The notes below the pieces were generated by a model. That model saw only the letters and a program-made list of their open reading frames with translations, ran no database searches and was not told where the DNA came from. A program made the position numbers and the translations under genes. This document shows, piece after piece, positions 11,671 through 22,056 of a stretch of DNA of 64,000 nt; position 1 is the stretch's first letter, and each line of letters starts with the position of its first letter. The stretch covers positions 127,501 to 191,500 of the forward strand of contig CAUYUJ010016157.1 in assembly GCA_963575745.1 (NCBI GenBank), read 5' to 3'. This stretch comes from Prorocentrum cordatum (lineage: Eukaryota; Sar; Dinophyceae; Prorocentrales; Prorocentraceae).

Positions 11671-12209
11671 GCGGCGATCGGAGCTGGGCCGATATGGGAG
11701 GATGAGGAGGAAGAGGAGGGAGGATGAGGAGAGGAGGAGGAGGAGGGGGATGAGGAGTTGGAGGCAGCACGCGCACCCGCACTAAGAGCCGCCAGCCGCG
11801 CCCGTCTCCGAGCTTGAAACCCGAGCTTGGCTGGAAGGGGGGAGGGTGGTAGCAGAAACAGCGCAGGACAGGGCTGGGGGAGGTCACGCATCCGCCGCAG
11901 TAGCGGCGGTGGTGCGACAGTTCTCATGGCGGCGCGGCGGTCGCTGAGACATGGAGCACGTGCGTGGGCCTGCGTGCGCTTAATTATGAGGGCCTCTCGT
12001 CCCCTTCCCCTCCTCTTCCTCCATGAGATCTCTCTCCTGGCGCATATCCCCTGCCAGGTCTCGTCCTGCTCCTCTATCCGCCCCCCCTCGTCCGTTCCTG
12101 CCACCAGCCACATGGGGCGTTCTCAATCAACACCCCATTGAGCGTCCCCATGTGAAGGTTGCCCTTGTCATGAGGGCGGGCTCGCAAGAGCCGAGCGGCT
12201 GAAGAACTA
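11671..12209 (+). other. Noncoding mosaic of sequences copied from elsewhere in the element
   Basis: 11840-12100 resembles 20130-20400 (the region downstream of the 17508 gene), including a CGCAGTAGCG hairpin (core 11896). 12098-12190 is a near copy of coding sequence at about 18477-18573. No independent gene is seen. Confidence 0.7.
12098..12190 (+). pseudogene. Displaced ~93-bp fragment of the 17508 gene
   Basis: Nearly identical to 18477-18573. The fragment contains a long imperfect palindrome: CACATGGGG and CCCCATGTG as outer arms, with CTCAAT/ATTGAG as inner arms. The inner arms are better matched here than in the gene copy. It is too short to encode a product. Confidence 0.7.
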
Positions 12210-13215
12210 GTAGTTTGGGGACCGAACAGCTCCCCAGACGATTTGGTTGTGGAGTAGGTGGCTCCGCGGCAGCGGGGCTCGAATGAAGGGCGCGCTGCAT
12301 TTCTGCAGGGGCGCGCGCGTTGGCCGCCGAGATCGGGGGCGCGCGCGCAGGCGCCGTGGCGCGATCTTCGTTCTGAAGTCTTCCCTCTCCTCCCTGTCCC
12401 CCCATCCCGCCGCCCTCAACGTCGGCCCCTCGCCGCCCGTTCCTCGTCGCTCCACGCCTGTTCGTTCTCCTCCAACTTCCTCTCCCGCTTCCTCGCTCTT
12501 TCCTTCCCATTTTCCCTCCATCCCAGTCCATCCCTGGCACCCCAGCGAAGTTCGCAGTTAGAAGTTGGAAGTTCGGAGTTCGAAGGTCGAAGTTTGAATT
12601 TCGAAGCTTCGCACTTCGAGGTTCGATCTTCGAACCTTCGTCATCTCGTCGTCGCAATCGTCGTCCTCGTTCGTCGTCGTCTGTTCCTCGTCGGCGTCGA
12701 TTGTCGTCGTCGTCGTCGCTCGTTGTCGTCCTCGCCGTCGTCGTCGTGGTCGGCGTCGTCGTCGTCGGTCGTCGTCGTCGCTAGTCGTCGTCGCTGGTAG
12801 CCGTCGTGGTCATAGTCCTCGTCGTCGTCGTCGTGGTCGTCGTTGTCCTCGTTGTCGCCGTCGTGGTCATCGTTCTCGTCGTCGTCGTCGTCGTTGTCGT
12901 GAAACGCCCCACGTAGGAGGAGCAGAGAAGGGAGCAAGGAGAAATGAGCACGGCGGAGGGAGGAGGGAGGACTGAACAGGAAGAGGAGGGAGCAGGGAGA
13001 TGTAGAAGGGATGAGGTAGTTCAGAAGTGGGAGCAGCAGACTGGCGCAAGGGGAAAAGTCATTTGAGCGCAGCCGTTGCAGGTCTGCCCCCCGCCGCGCC
13101 CGCCCGCCTCCGCGACGGGAGCGGCCCGGGGCATGGGGCAGCAAGGCGCGACTGGAACCGCGCAGGAACCTCTGCCGAAGTCTCCGCAGCAGCGGGGGCT
13201 GCCAGAGGAGGCCCC
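12210..13215 (+). repeat. Duplicated intergenic cassette, copy 2
   Basis: Second copy of 10361-11355, slightly shorter in its trinucleotide tract (12650-12900). It delivers the leader of the 13133 gene. The copied 3' end of the upstream gene is broken here. No complete gene lies within 12210-13132. Confidence 0.8.
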
Positions 13216-15862
13216 TGATCCAGTTCCGCAGGGACTGGCAGATTCAGCACCAGCCTCCGCAGCAGCGGGGGAGGAGGTTGCAACGGAACTTCGGACATTG
13301 CTTTCGTCGCTGTCTGGTGCCCAGGGAAGCATTTCGCGGAGCCTGGTGGTTGCTCAGAAAATGATGGATCAGGGCGAGATCGCGGAGGCGCGGAAGTTAA
13401 CGGCCGCCGCCAACCTCGTTGTAGTCACAACGGCTAAGGAGGCGGCTTCCGCAGCAGCGGGGGCATCCGTGGTGCCAGGCGCCGCCACAGCGGTAATCGA
13501 GCCTGGACAGAACGCCACCCGCTCCGATGACCCGAGACCGAGATCTCCCTGCACGACTAATTGGCGACAACGGAAGGGTCTGATCGCAGCACGCAAACTG
13601 CGTGACAGCTCCCCCGCAGCAGCGGGGGCCTGCGTGACGCAGCCGCTCGCCCTGACCTCGAAGGCGCAGTCGCCAGCGCTTCCTGTCCAAGAGGGCTTCC
13701 CAGAGGAAGGCCGCCCGCACTTCCCATCGGAAGAGCGCGGCCCGAGCCATTCCAAGCCTCTTGTGCCCCTGCTGTACGACGATGAAGACCAGGTGCAGGA
13801 GGGGCAGACAGAGGCGCGCGTGAATCTGGCTTTTGCTTCCCTCGTCCTGCGCGCGGACGCCTCCCTGTCGAATTGGGTCGCAGCTGTCAGGGACAGGCGC
13901 GAAGGGGTCGTCTTAGTCTCCTTCGAGCCTGGTGCACCCATCAATCGCGATCAGCGGAAGCAACATCTCGACGATCTCATCCGCCAAAGTGGCTTCCACG
14001 GGAAGGTCGCGCGCGAGTGCGTCGGGGCTCTCCTCTGGGTTCCCGAGCGCGTCGAGCAGTGCGAGGTGCTTCGCGCGCACTCCCACGGGAAGTTCCTGGT
14101 TCAGGCCTGGTCGGTGACCCTGGCAGCGGGGGCTCACAATCCGAAAGCAAAGGAAGGCAAACTCTCCATAGCAGTGGGGGGCGTGTTCTTCCGACACCAG
14201 ACGAGCCTCGCGGGGGACCCGTGGCCCGAAAACTTCCGCAACGGGCTGCGGAACCTGGCGTTGCGGCACCGAGTGCGTATTCTCGCCGGGATCTTCGACG
14301 GAGACAAGGGCGATCTTTCGGAGCTGCTCAGAAGTTGCGGCGCGTCTGGTACAGGCGCTCTCGCCTTGGCTTTCTGGTGTCCGAAAAAAGAGAGCCACGT
14401 GACGCACCCGCACTACATCGTGATTCTTGGCCCCGCTCAGGTTCGCGAGTGCCCTGCGAGCGAGCAGCCGGATCTGCCGCACTGGTGGAATCAGGTTTTC
14501 CAGCCTCCGCAGCAGCGGGGGCTCCTCACCAGGCTGGAGCACCGCCAGTTGGATTGGGCGGCGCGTCCGACCTGGGTCAGGCTCACGGACGCGGAGCGCA
14601 AGGAGCAGGATACATATGACTGGCCGCACTTGCACAGGGTGATCCACAAGGCCCAGGATGCGAACCGCCTCACGGAACATTGCCACACATTGTTCGTTGT
14701 TGTAGAAGCCAAGAACAGGAAGTCTGGCAAAGGCGCCGCGGCCAGGAAGAAGGATCGGAAGCGGGAAGCCAAGTGGGAAAAACAGCGGGGAGAGTGGGCG
14801 GAGACAGACCCCGAAGCAACAGCCTCAGCAGCAGCGGAGGCGCACGGAGACCAGGAGGAGGCGGAGACAGAATCTGAAGCAGCAGCCTCCGCAGCAGCGG
14901 GGGCGCACGGAGCCCAGGAGGAGCTCGAGGGCGACGGGCGCGACGCCGTCGACTCCTGCAGCCCCACGCCGCCCCAGGACGAAAAGAGGAACCCTGACAG
15001 AGGTGAGAGGGAGGAGAAGAAGGAGAAGGAGAAGGAGAAAAAGAACAAGAAGAAGAATAAGCATAACGATATCAGGAGCAGAACCCCAAAGAGGACGAAG
15101 CCCTCGCAGCAGCGGGGGGGCAGCCGTTCCACACGCAGAGAGCGGGAGCAGAGGAGCAGAGACCGAAAGAGGAGAGTGCTCTCGCAGCAGCGGGGGCGCA
15201 GCCGCTCCAGACGCAGAGGGCAGGAGCAGAGGGGGCGCAGCCGCTCCAGACGCAGTGGGCAGGTGGAGGGCGGCGACCGCAGGGCGGCGTGGGCAGGGCG
15301 GCTCCTGCCCACGCCGCCCGTGCACCCACCCCACGCAGGTCAGGTGGTGCTGATGCCGAGAGGATGGCGCCCGCTCCTCCCAGGCCAGATTTGCCGTCCG
15401 CCAGGCATGCCGCCAATGATGCCACCACCACGGCCACCTCCCCCGCGTGGAGGAGGACGCCGCGGGGCCCCCCCGCTGGAGGAGACACCGCACCCTACGG
15501 CAGCGCGGCTCGTCCCGAGCCAGCCGCCACACGCTCCGCCGAAGCGGCTCCTGCCAAGACAGTCGCAGACGCCCCCCCCTCTGGCGGCGCCGCTCGCCCC
15601 GAGGCCGCCGCCGCAGCCTCCGCCGCCGCAGCTCCTCCACGGGGAGTCGCCGCCTCCTGCGGACCCGTTTGCGTTCAGTTCCGCGTTCGAGGCATTGCAG
15701 TCGCGGCGCCGCAGCCCTTCAAGCGACTCCAGCTGGCGGCGCGCGGCTGCGGAGACCTCCGCAGCAGCGGGGGTTGTCTCCGCAGCAGCGGGGGGTTATC
15801 ATAAGAGATCTGAGGCGCGGGCTCGGCGCGCGCGCGCGCGAGGAGCCAGGCGCTCGCATTGA
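13133..15862 (+). CDS. 909-aa cargo protein: globular core, Arg-Ser repeats, Pro-rich tail
   Basis: The first ATG of the frame is at 13133 (MGQQGATG) and the stop is at 15860-15862. In order: an Ala-rich N terminus; a globular region (about residues 210-530) ending in a segment (GLRNLALRHRVRILAGIFDG) that parallels the GDFN region of the nuclease-like gene at 29885, so a decayed EEP-like fold is possible; a Lys/Glu-rich segment (~540-680); Arg-Ser repeats (~690-740); and a Pro-rich tail. Ten hairpins lie inside (cores 13185-15781) and are translated in all three frames as AAAG, QQRG or SSGG. RS repeats usually mean RNA-binding or splicing-factor contacts. That role is inference, and the family is not recognised. 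Confidence 0.6.
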   Translation: MGQQGATGTAQEPLPKSPQQRGLPEEAPDPVPQGLADSAPASAAAGEEVATELRTLLSSLSGAQGSISRSLVVAQKMMDQGEIAEARKLTAAANLVVVTTAKEAASAAAGASVVPGAATAVIEPGQNATRSDDPRPRSPCTTNWRQRKGLIAARKLRDSSPAAAGACVTQPLALTSKAQSPALPVQEGFPEEGRPHFPSEERGPSHSKPLVPLLYDDEDQVQEGQTEARVNLAFASLVLRADASLSNWVAAVRDRREGVVLVSFEPGAPINRDQRKQHLDDLIRQSGFHGKVARECVGALLWVPERVEQCEVLRAHSHGKFLVQAWSVTLAAGAHNPKAKEGKLSIAVGGVFFRHQTSLAGDPWPENFRNGLRNLALRHRVRILAGIFDGDKGDLSELLRSCGASGTGALALAFWCPKKESHVTHPHYIVILGPAQVRECPASEQPDLPHWWNQVFQPPQQRGLLTRLEHRQLDWAARPTWVRLTDAERKEQDTYDWPHLHRVIHKAQDANRLTEHCHTLFVVVEAKNRKSGKGAAARKKDRKREAKWEKQRGEWAETDPEATASAAAEAHGDQEEAETESEAAASAAAGAHGAQEELEGDGRDAVDSCSPTPPQDEKRNPDRGEREEKKEKEKEKKNKKKNKHNDIRSRTPKRTKPSQQRGGSRSTRREREQRSRDRKRRVLSQQRGRSRSRRRGQEQRGRSRSRRSGQVEGGDRRAAWAGRLLPTPPVHPPHAGQVVLMPRGWRPLLPGQICRPPGMPPMMPPPRPPPPRGGGRRGAPPLEETPHPTAARLVPSQPPHAPPKRLLPRQSQTPPPLAAPLAPRPPPQPPPPQLLHGESPPPADPFAFSSAFEALQSRRRSPSSDSSWRRAAAETSAAAGVVSAAAGGYHKRSEARARRARARGARRSH

Positions 15863-16275
15863 GCGGCTGAGGAAATCGTCGTCGTTGTCGTCGTGCTCGT
15901 CGTCGTCGTTTGCTTTTTGCCGGGGGGAAAAGGAGGACGAGCAAGAGGAGGAGGAGGAGGAGGAGGGGTCCTGGGACCAGGACCGACACCGGGGCCGGGA
16001 CCGGGACCGGGACCAGGGGAAGAGCGGGACCGGGACCGGGGCCGGGACAGGGGCGGGGAGCCCAGGACGGGCAGCAGGACCGACAACGGGACCGGGACCG
16101 GGACCGGGGCCGGGACCGGGGCCGGGACCGGGACCGGGGGTGCTGGTCCCGGTCCCGGTCCCGGTGTCGGTGCTGTTCCCGGTCCCGGGCTCCCGGTCCC
16201 GGTCCCGCTCCATGTGTCAGCTCTTTGTCCCGCTCCCGATCTCTGCCGTGCCGTTTGGGTTCGAGATCGCCAGCC
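15863..16275 (+). other. Intergenic region dominated by inverted GGGACC/GGTCCC repeats
   Basis: 15975-16140 is a GGGACCGGGACC-type array and 16140-16205 is its complement, GGTCCCGGTCCC. The two arms could fold back on each other. Open frames here are Gly/Pro/Arg dipeptide repeats and were not called as genes. Confidence 0.75.
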
Positions 16276-16746
16276 ATGAAGGCTAGGAAGCCCGACGCAG
16301 GGGCCGGGCGATGCCGCATCGGCGAGAAGAGGAATAGGAAACCCGACACAAGGACGGGGCGATGCCGCGTCGGCGAGAAGAGGGCTTCTCGGAAACCGGA
16401 CCACAGACCTCATTCGAGCACGCGCGCTGGGGCGGCGGCTCGACCCACGGCAGCGTCGGCGAAGGCGGCCGCGCGGCCGCTAGCTCGGCGCAAGGCGAGC
16501 TCCAAGAAACAAGCCCTCGCAGCAGCGGGGGCTGCTGTAGCCCTCGCAGCAGCGGGGGCTGCTGTCTTGGAGCGTGGTGGGTTGTGGGATGAGAAGACTG
16601 CTCGGAGGACAGGCGTGGAAGATGGCGATCCATTCGATCAGGCACTTTGGTACCGCGACCATTGGGGCAACTGGTGCAAACTAGGGTCCAAGATGCCGCC
16701 AGTCGGCAGCTCCTGGCAAGAAGGCGTCGACCCCCTTCGGATGTAA
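16276..16746 (+). CDS. 156-aa basic cargo protein with internal repeats
   Basis: ATG at 16276, stop TAA at 16744-16746. The N terminus repeats the block RKPD(A/T)...GRCR(I/V)GEKR two to three times. The middle is Ala-rich, partly from two hairpin copies 27 bp apart (cores 16518 and 16545), each read as ALAAAGAAV. The C terminus is compact and Trp-rich (ALWYRDHWGNWCKLGSK). The frame is open upstream into the GGGACC array, but that part is repeat-encoded, so the ATG at 16276 was preferred. The function is unknown. Confidence 0.45.
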   Translation: MKARKPDAGAGRCRIGEKRNRKPDTRTGRCRVGEKRASRKPDHRPHSSTRAGAAARPTAASAKAAARPLARRKASSKKQALAAAGAAVALAAAGAAVLERGGLWDEKTARRTGVEDGDPFDQALWYRDHWGNWCKLGSKMPPVGSSWQEGVDPLRM

Positions 16747-17255
16747 TTACGGGGCGGATGAACACGACAGTGCCCCCAGATGGTTGACTGTACGGTCCTC
16801 AGGATGACCGCGACATCCCGAGCGCACAAGGGGGGCGCCCCTCCGCAGCAGCGGAGGGATGTCGCAAGAATTTCGCCGAGGGGGGGTGACCTCGGCGGAG
16901 GGGCGCACTCGCGCGCGCGCGGGGGGGCGCGGTTTCGCGCGTCGCGTGCGGCATCGCATGCGGTGTGAGGAAAAAACGACATCTGTGCTGTCATCTGTGT
17001 CCTGCTCTCTCCTTTGCTTCGCTTCCCCTTGCATTCCCTCCTGCAATCCCCCGCCCGCCATTATGTCTTTGTTCTGATCATCGCTTCCATGCACGCAACT
17101 CACACAGCGCCCCCTTCTCTCACAGATGGGTTCGGGGTGGGAAATCTTTCTCTCACAGAGGGGGGGCCGATGTATCAATGATTCTCCTGTTCAGGCGGAT
17201 GTGCGCGTATCGAAAAACTGAGAAGGCCGCGTCGACCCGCCGTTCGTCGCCTCTT

Positions 17256-17315
<60 letters not shown>

Positions 17316-17507
17316 CCTCTATCTGCCTTTCCTCTCCTTCTCCTGTTGCTCAAGTGCGGGCAGGCCGCGGATCCGCGAGGCCCCTCCTTCTGTCCGCGCG
17401 CGCGACAGGCACTCGTGCTTCAAGCGGGGCCCCGCAGCAGCGGGGGCAACCGTCGCGGAGCATCTGTTTTGGAAGTTGCCCCCGCAGCAGCGGGTGCGCC
17501 TGGATAG
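16747..17507 (+). other. Intergenic region with CT microsatellite and palindromes
   Basis: A hairpin with perfect CCCTC arms lies at core 16844. Two half-copies of the CTCTCACAGAG palindrome lie at about 17115-17165, a (CT)n tract at 17251-17320, and two more hairpins at cores 17433 and 17483 just before the next ATG. No gene was recognised. Confidence 0.65.
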
Positions 17508-19998
17508 ATGTCCGAGGACATCAAGTCAGGTCCCCTGAATGATGCCGCCACGTTGCGCAGCCGCTATGCCTTGAAGGACTCCGGGGGGCAGCGGTTGAAG
17601 GCCAAGATCTCCTTGGAGGATATCTGCGTCCACCCGCAGAGCAGAGGTGGAACGTACCCCTCCGCTGCCAGAGTGGTTAATCTCCTGTGTGGGATTCTGA
17701 AAGACAGGTTCCTCTTGAACGAGGCGCAGCACGAAGCAGCGGTTGTTCAGGAACTCCCTGCGGGGAAGAAGGCCGATTACGAGCGCCTCCATGGCAGGCC
17801 GTGCACGGCGCACGCGGACCACAACTTGCAGAACGCGGAGTCCGTGGAGGCTCTACGCTCGGCGCGCGCAAGCTTGTCAACGTTCAACTACGGGGCGCTG
17901 AGCCACTGCACGCTAACCCTTGGTCTGCTGAGCCTCAAGCACGGCGCAGTGTGGGTCATTCCCGAAGACCACAAAAGATGTGGTTTGGAGGAGTTCCAGA
18001 CAGGTACAGGTGGCTCCTGGGATATCCCAAAATGCGTCGCGCACCGAAGTTCACAGAACTCATGGACGTGCTCGATAACGGTTTGCTTTGCGAGGTGCTC
18101 TCGTGGGAAATTCATTTCGACGCCGTCTTCGCGCAAGGCCCCGCGATCATTTCCGCGGCCCTGAACGACCCACAGGGAAAAGGTGTGACCTCTCACGAAA
18201 TCGAGGTCCTGACGTCCGTCGCTGATTTCGTCGCCACCGCAGCAGCGGCGGGCAAGAAAGCATCGTGGGGATCTGAGACAGGACAGCCCGTGAATATCCC
18301 GTACGACACTATTCTCAAGGCTTGCGCGCAACGGCATCCCGAGTACGCCAAGGCCAAATGGTTCGAGGACATGTTCACTTTCGTCATCAACGTGGGGGCC
18401 GCATCAGGGCAGCTCATACCGCAAATTCTGGATTATGATAGACGTTGGGTGGATCACAAAATACGCTCCCTGGCACCAGCCACATGGGGCGTTCTCAACC
18501 AACTCCCCATAGATTGTCCCCATGTGAAGGTTGCCCTTGTCATGAGGGCGTTCTCGCAAGAGCCGAGGTGCGGGCAATGCCCCGCGCCGGAAACGTCTTG
18601 GGGACACAGCGAGGGCAGCAGTCGGGTAATGGAGCTCAATTCTTTGTTGGGGTATGTCCGTCGCATATTGGCCCCCGCAGCAGCGGGGGCCCACGGGGAG
18701 GAGAAGAGCGCGATTTTGACCGCGGGGGCGGTTCTGACTGCGACGGAGACCTTCTACCAGGCGTACGTAAGGGTGAAGGCTGGCAAACCTCGTCTGGAGG
18801 CAGTTGTGGAGGCCGTGTGCGAGGCAGCGCGTCCGTACTATGCTGAAGTACGCGAGGCCTGGCAGAATATGGAAAAGAACGCACAGAAAGAGTTCCCGCT
18901 CCCTCCTGCGCCGTGGACCGACAAGTTGCCCGCGGCCCCCGAGAACCCCGCTGGCCCTCGCAGCAGCGGAGGTGGCGAGGGCCCTCGCCCGCAGCCAGTA
19001 TTGATAGAGTTCAACGAAGAAGACAAGCCTCTGAACAGGCAGATGTCTGAAGTGTCAAAGCCCGTGAACAGCCTGATGGTGGTCCCAGTGAAATCGTGGC
19101 ACGCTTCGGCTCCGTCTGGCAATCTCGACACAGACAGGTGGCACAAAGCAAGCATCGCGGAAGTCATGACTGGCTTCCATCGTCACGCGGACACTTGCGC
19201 CCAACCCGTCCAGATGCAATATGACGTTCAAGCCAAGAGTGTCCATGTGGTGGCTACTGAGGACATCGCCGAGGGGAAACTGATGCTCTCCCCTTGCTGC
19301 CCCACCGCGAAGATTTTCCCGAAAGTCTCGAGCAACCCGCCGGCAGTGGAGGTGCTAGTCGGTGAGAAACGTCCGACTCCTGTCGAGAAAATGGAAAAAT
19401 ATTGGGCACAACCTGATTTCAAATTACCAGAGCTGGAGCTCAAGCCCGCGCCGCAGGAAGCGGCCTCCGCAGCAGCGGAGGCTGCGCAGGGCGAGGCGCC
19501 CGTAGGTCCGCAGCTCGACGGGGCGCCCCCGCAGCAGCGGCGCCTGCACAGGGCGAGGCCGACCAGTCAGAGAATCCGTACCAGTTTAAGTTCGGAGGTA
19601 CCGAGTCCTTGCACTTCTTTTGGGGAGTTGAGAGGATGACACCAGAAGAACTTGCCCGAGCCCAGCTAGTGCAGGGACAGGAGCACTGGAAGTTCAACGT
19701 TGGACTTCGACCACGCGAGTTCCAGACAATGACAAAGTGCCAACCAGCCGCCCCCCTCCGCGTCTGCAGCGTGCTTGTCCCGCGCATGCACAACGCGGTG
19801 CCGCTGGTGCGCGGAGATCGGCTGATGCTGCAGATCACAAAGGAGAAGAGGGCCACCGACACCCAAAAGGAGAAGCAGGCATGGCAAAAGGAGCAGAAAG
19901 AGCAGGAGAAGAAACGGAAGAAGGACGCCGAGGAGGGACGGAAAGCCCCCAAGAGCGGTAAGATGACAATCCCTGGCCAGGGGGCCCACTTCGTGTGA
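17508..19998 (+). CDS. Large cargo protein in three open segments (two frame breaks)
   Basis: The ATG at 17508 (MSEDIKSG) follows a hairpin-containing leader and the stop is at 19996-19998. The frame changes near 17985 (upstream ...VWVIPEDHKRCG, downstream ...RYRWLLGYPKMRR) and again near 19525, exactly at a hairpin (core 19530). Downstream of that the protein continues ENPYQFKFGGTESLHFFWGV. Read this way it is one ~830-aa protein: an N-terminal globular region, a central helical region with several hairpin-derived Ala inserts, a segment containing VHVVATEDIAEGKLMLSPC, and a Lys/Glu-rich C terminus (TQKEKQAWQKEQKEQEKK). I do not recognise the family. A SET-like fold crossed my mind for the region around 19230-19830, but the motifs are not clear enough to call. 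Confidence 0.55.
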
Positions 19999-21099
19999 TC
20001 CCGCCGCAGCGGCGGAGGGTGCGCGAAACGGGGCGGCAGATGACAGCGGCCGATGATCCACCCGTCGCAGCCCGCAGCCGCCAGCTGGAGGGGAGGAGGA
20101 AAAGGGCGGGGAGAGGAGGTCGAAGAGGGAGGGGGGAGGGGGGCAGCAGAAACAGCACAAGACAGGGATGGGAGAGGTCACGCATCCGCCGCAGTAGTGG
20201 CGGTGGTACGTCAGTTCTCATGGCGGCGCGGCGGTCGCTGAGAAATGGAGCAAGTGCGAGGGCCTGCAAATGCTTAAATGTGAGTGCCTCTCGTCCCCTC
20301 CCCTCCTCTTCCTCCATGAGATCTCTCTCCTGGTGCACATCCCCTGCCAGGTCTCGTCCTGCTCCTCTCCCTCTGTGTTCGTCCTGCCCTCCCCTCACGC
20401 CTCGCCTCCGTCTCCGTCCCCCCTCGTCCGTTCCTGCCTCCCTCCCGTGTCCTGTTTTCCTCTCTCCGTTCTCATCGTCCTGCTCATCGTCCTGCCGTCC
20501 TGTTCGCGGGACCCTCTGCGGGACAGAGGGGTGGTCAAAGCACACAAGGCCCCCCCCCCTCTGTGACAGAGGGGTGCTCGCGCTTTTCCGCGCACCCCCC
20601 CTCTGTGACAGAGGGGTGGTTGCGTTTTTCCGCGCCCCCCCCCCTCTGTGACAGAGGGGTGTTGCGCTTTTCCGCGCACCCCCCCTCTGCGACAGAGGGG
20701 TGGTGCGCGGAAAAGCGCGACCACCCCTCTGTCACAGAGTGGGGGTGCGCGGAAAAGCGCGACCACCCCTCTGTCACAGAGGGGTGGTCGTTCGATCAGG
20801 ACGCCCCCCCCTGCGGGACAGAGGGTCGGTCAGAGCACACAAGGCCCCCCCTCAAGGGGCAGAGGAGCGGTCAAGGGACAGGGAAGGCAGCTGTGCTCGT
20901 TCGGAGAGAAGGAGGGGGATGGGTTGGATGAGATGGAAAGAAGCTCGTGGAGGGAGCATGATGCTGATGAGGAGTAGGAGGATCTGTTCGTGACGAGGAG
21001 CCCGCTTTCCATGGCCGTTTTCAGGCGGTTCACCTGTGAGGGGAGCAGACACCTAGGACGCGGGCGCCTTCGCAGCAGCGAGGGCTTGCGCGCGGCGGC
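19999..21099 (+). other. Intergenic region with the internal palindrome array
   Basis: 20130-20400 matches 11840-12100. 20505-20860 is the CTCTG-TGA-CAGAG array described separately. 20960-21099 is the leader of the 21100 gene and is repeated at 22809-22939. No gene was seen. Confidence 0.65.
20505..20860 (+). repeat. Internal array of the CTCTG-TGA-CAGAG palindrome
   Basis: About nine copies are spaced 40-45 bp, separated by a spacer containing CGCGCTTTTCCGCGC. The first five read TGA or CGA in the loop, while copies near 20725 and 20765 are inverted (loop TCA). The terminal copies near 20515 and 20810 carry GCGGGACAGAG. It is the same palindrome as in the subterminal arrays at 8431 and 32843. 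Confidence 0.85.
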
Positions 21100-22056
21100 A
21101 TGAAACGCAAGGCAGAGGAAACATGGCGGGATGTCGTTGTCGGGAAAGCAGCGCGCCAAGATGGCGCGAGCATGGGGGTGCTCTGCGCGACGGGCGGGCT
21201 GTGCCGAAATCACGAGGGAGCAGCGGGATTTGCTCTGGAATGCGAGGAGCGCTGTGTTGTCTTGGGCGGCGAGGAAAGCCTAGAAGCCTTCGTGCCCGTC
21301 GGAAAGCACCGCCTGTGGATGCTCAAGGTGGTCGGTGGTCGCAGTGCCGTGAAGGGCGCCTTGAACGAAACAAACATGTTAGAGCAATTGGTTGGGAAGC
21401 TTCGCGCCGGAGAAGGATACAACGTGGATGAAGCGGCGACCCCTGTGAAAGAGGCCCCCGCAGCAGCGGGGGGCGCAGCAGGGTCTCCCGCAGCAGCGGG
21501 AGAAACAGGTCGGGATCCCATGGCGGATCTCCTCGGCACCGTCGAGGTCGCATCGAAAGCGAAGAAAACCCCTGAGAAACATAAAGGATTTTCTCGAGGC
21601 ACGCTCTGCAGAGTAACCATGCCGATGTCTCCTAAGCCAGATGAGGCCGACACGAAAGAGGTTAGTGTGTATGAGAACAAGTATGGGCAACTGCTCGTTC
21701 AGAGTCAGGACCTGCCTTGGCTTCTGCATTACCTGTACGAGGAGAGCCAGGGCAAAAGCGTTCCCGAACCCAACGACGACGACGAGGACGACGCTTTGGA
21801 CGAGAAGCGCCCGTGGACCACCAGGTGGCGCCCCTTTGGGATGTGGGCACTGGAGGTCAAAGGAGGGCCAATGGCAGGCCGACAATGGGCCTCCAGGATT
21901 CAGGATCTGAACGAGGAGAAATGGTCCACAGGCGTGGCGTTGACGGAAGTGACGACGCCCTTGAAACAGAGCACCCGTGCGCAGCAGAAGCAGGTTCTTC
22001 TAGCGTTCTTGGAGGACGTGGTCCAGAAAGCCATCAAGCAGGAAACAGAGAAGTGA
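21100..22056 (+). CDS. 318-aa cargo protein (MKRKAEETW family), complete copy
   Basis: ATG at 21100, stop TGA at 22054-22056. The protein starts MKRKAEETWRDVVVGKAA and has a globular N-terminal region of ~120 residues, a hairpin-encoded double Ala insert (cores 21459 and 21489) at residues ~120-135, and a basic linker. A second globular region (MPMSPKPDEADTKEVSVYEN... through an acidic run EPNDDDEDD) follows, then a helical C terminus (LLAFLEDVVQKAIK). A truncated paralogue is at 22940. The N-terminal halves of the paralogues differ by scattered, mostly conservative changes, suggesting past constraint. The family and function are unknown. Confidence 0.6.
   Translation: MKRKAEETWRDVVVGKAARQDGASMGVLCATGGLCRNHEGAAGFALECEERCVVLGGEESLEAFVPVGKHRLWMLKVVGGRSAVKGALNETNMLEQLVGKLRAGEGYNVDEAATPVKEAPAAAGGAAGSPAAAGETGRDPMADLLGTVEVASKAKKTPEKHKGFSRGTLCRVTMPMSPKPDEADTKEVSVYENKYGQLLVQSQDLPWLLHYLYEESQGKSVPEPNDDDEDDALDEKRPWTTRWRPFGMWALEVKGGPMAGRQWASRIQDLNEEKWSTGVALTEVTTPLKQSTRAQQKQVLLAFLEDVVQKAIKQETEK

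Noticed and set aside
19230-19830. SET-domain call for the C-terminal part of the 17508 gene
   Set aside because: The phrase VVATEDIAEGKLML is suggestive, but the NH and GEEL-type catalytic motifs are not identifiable.
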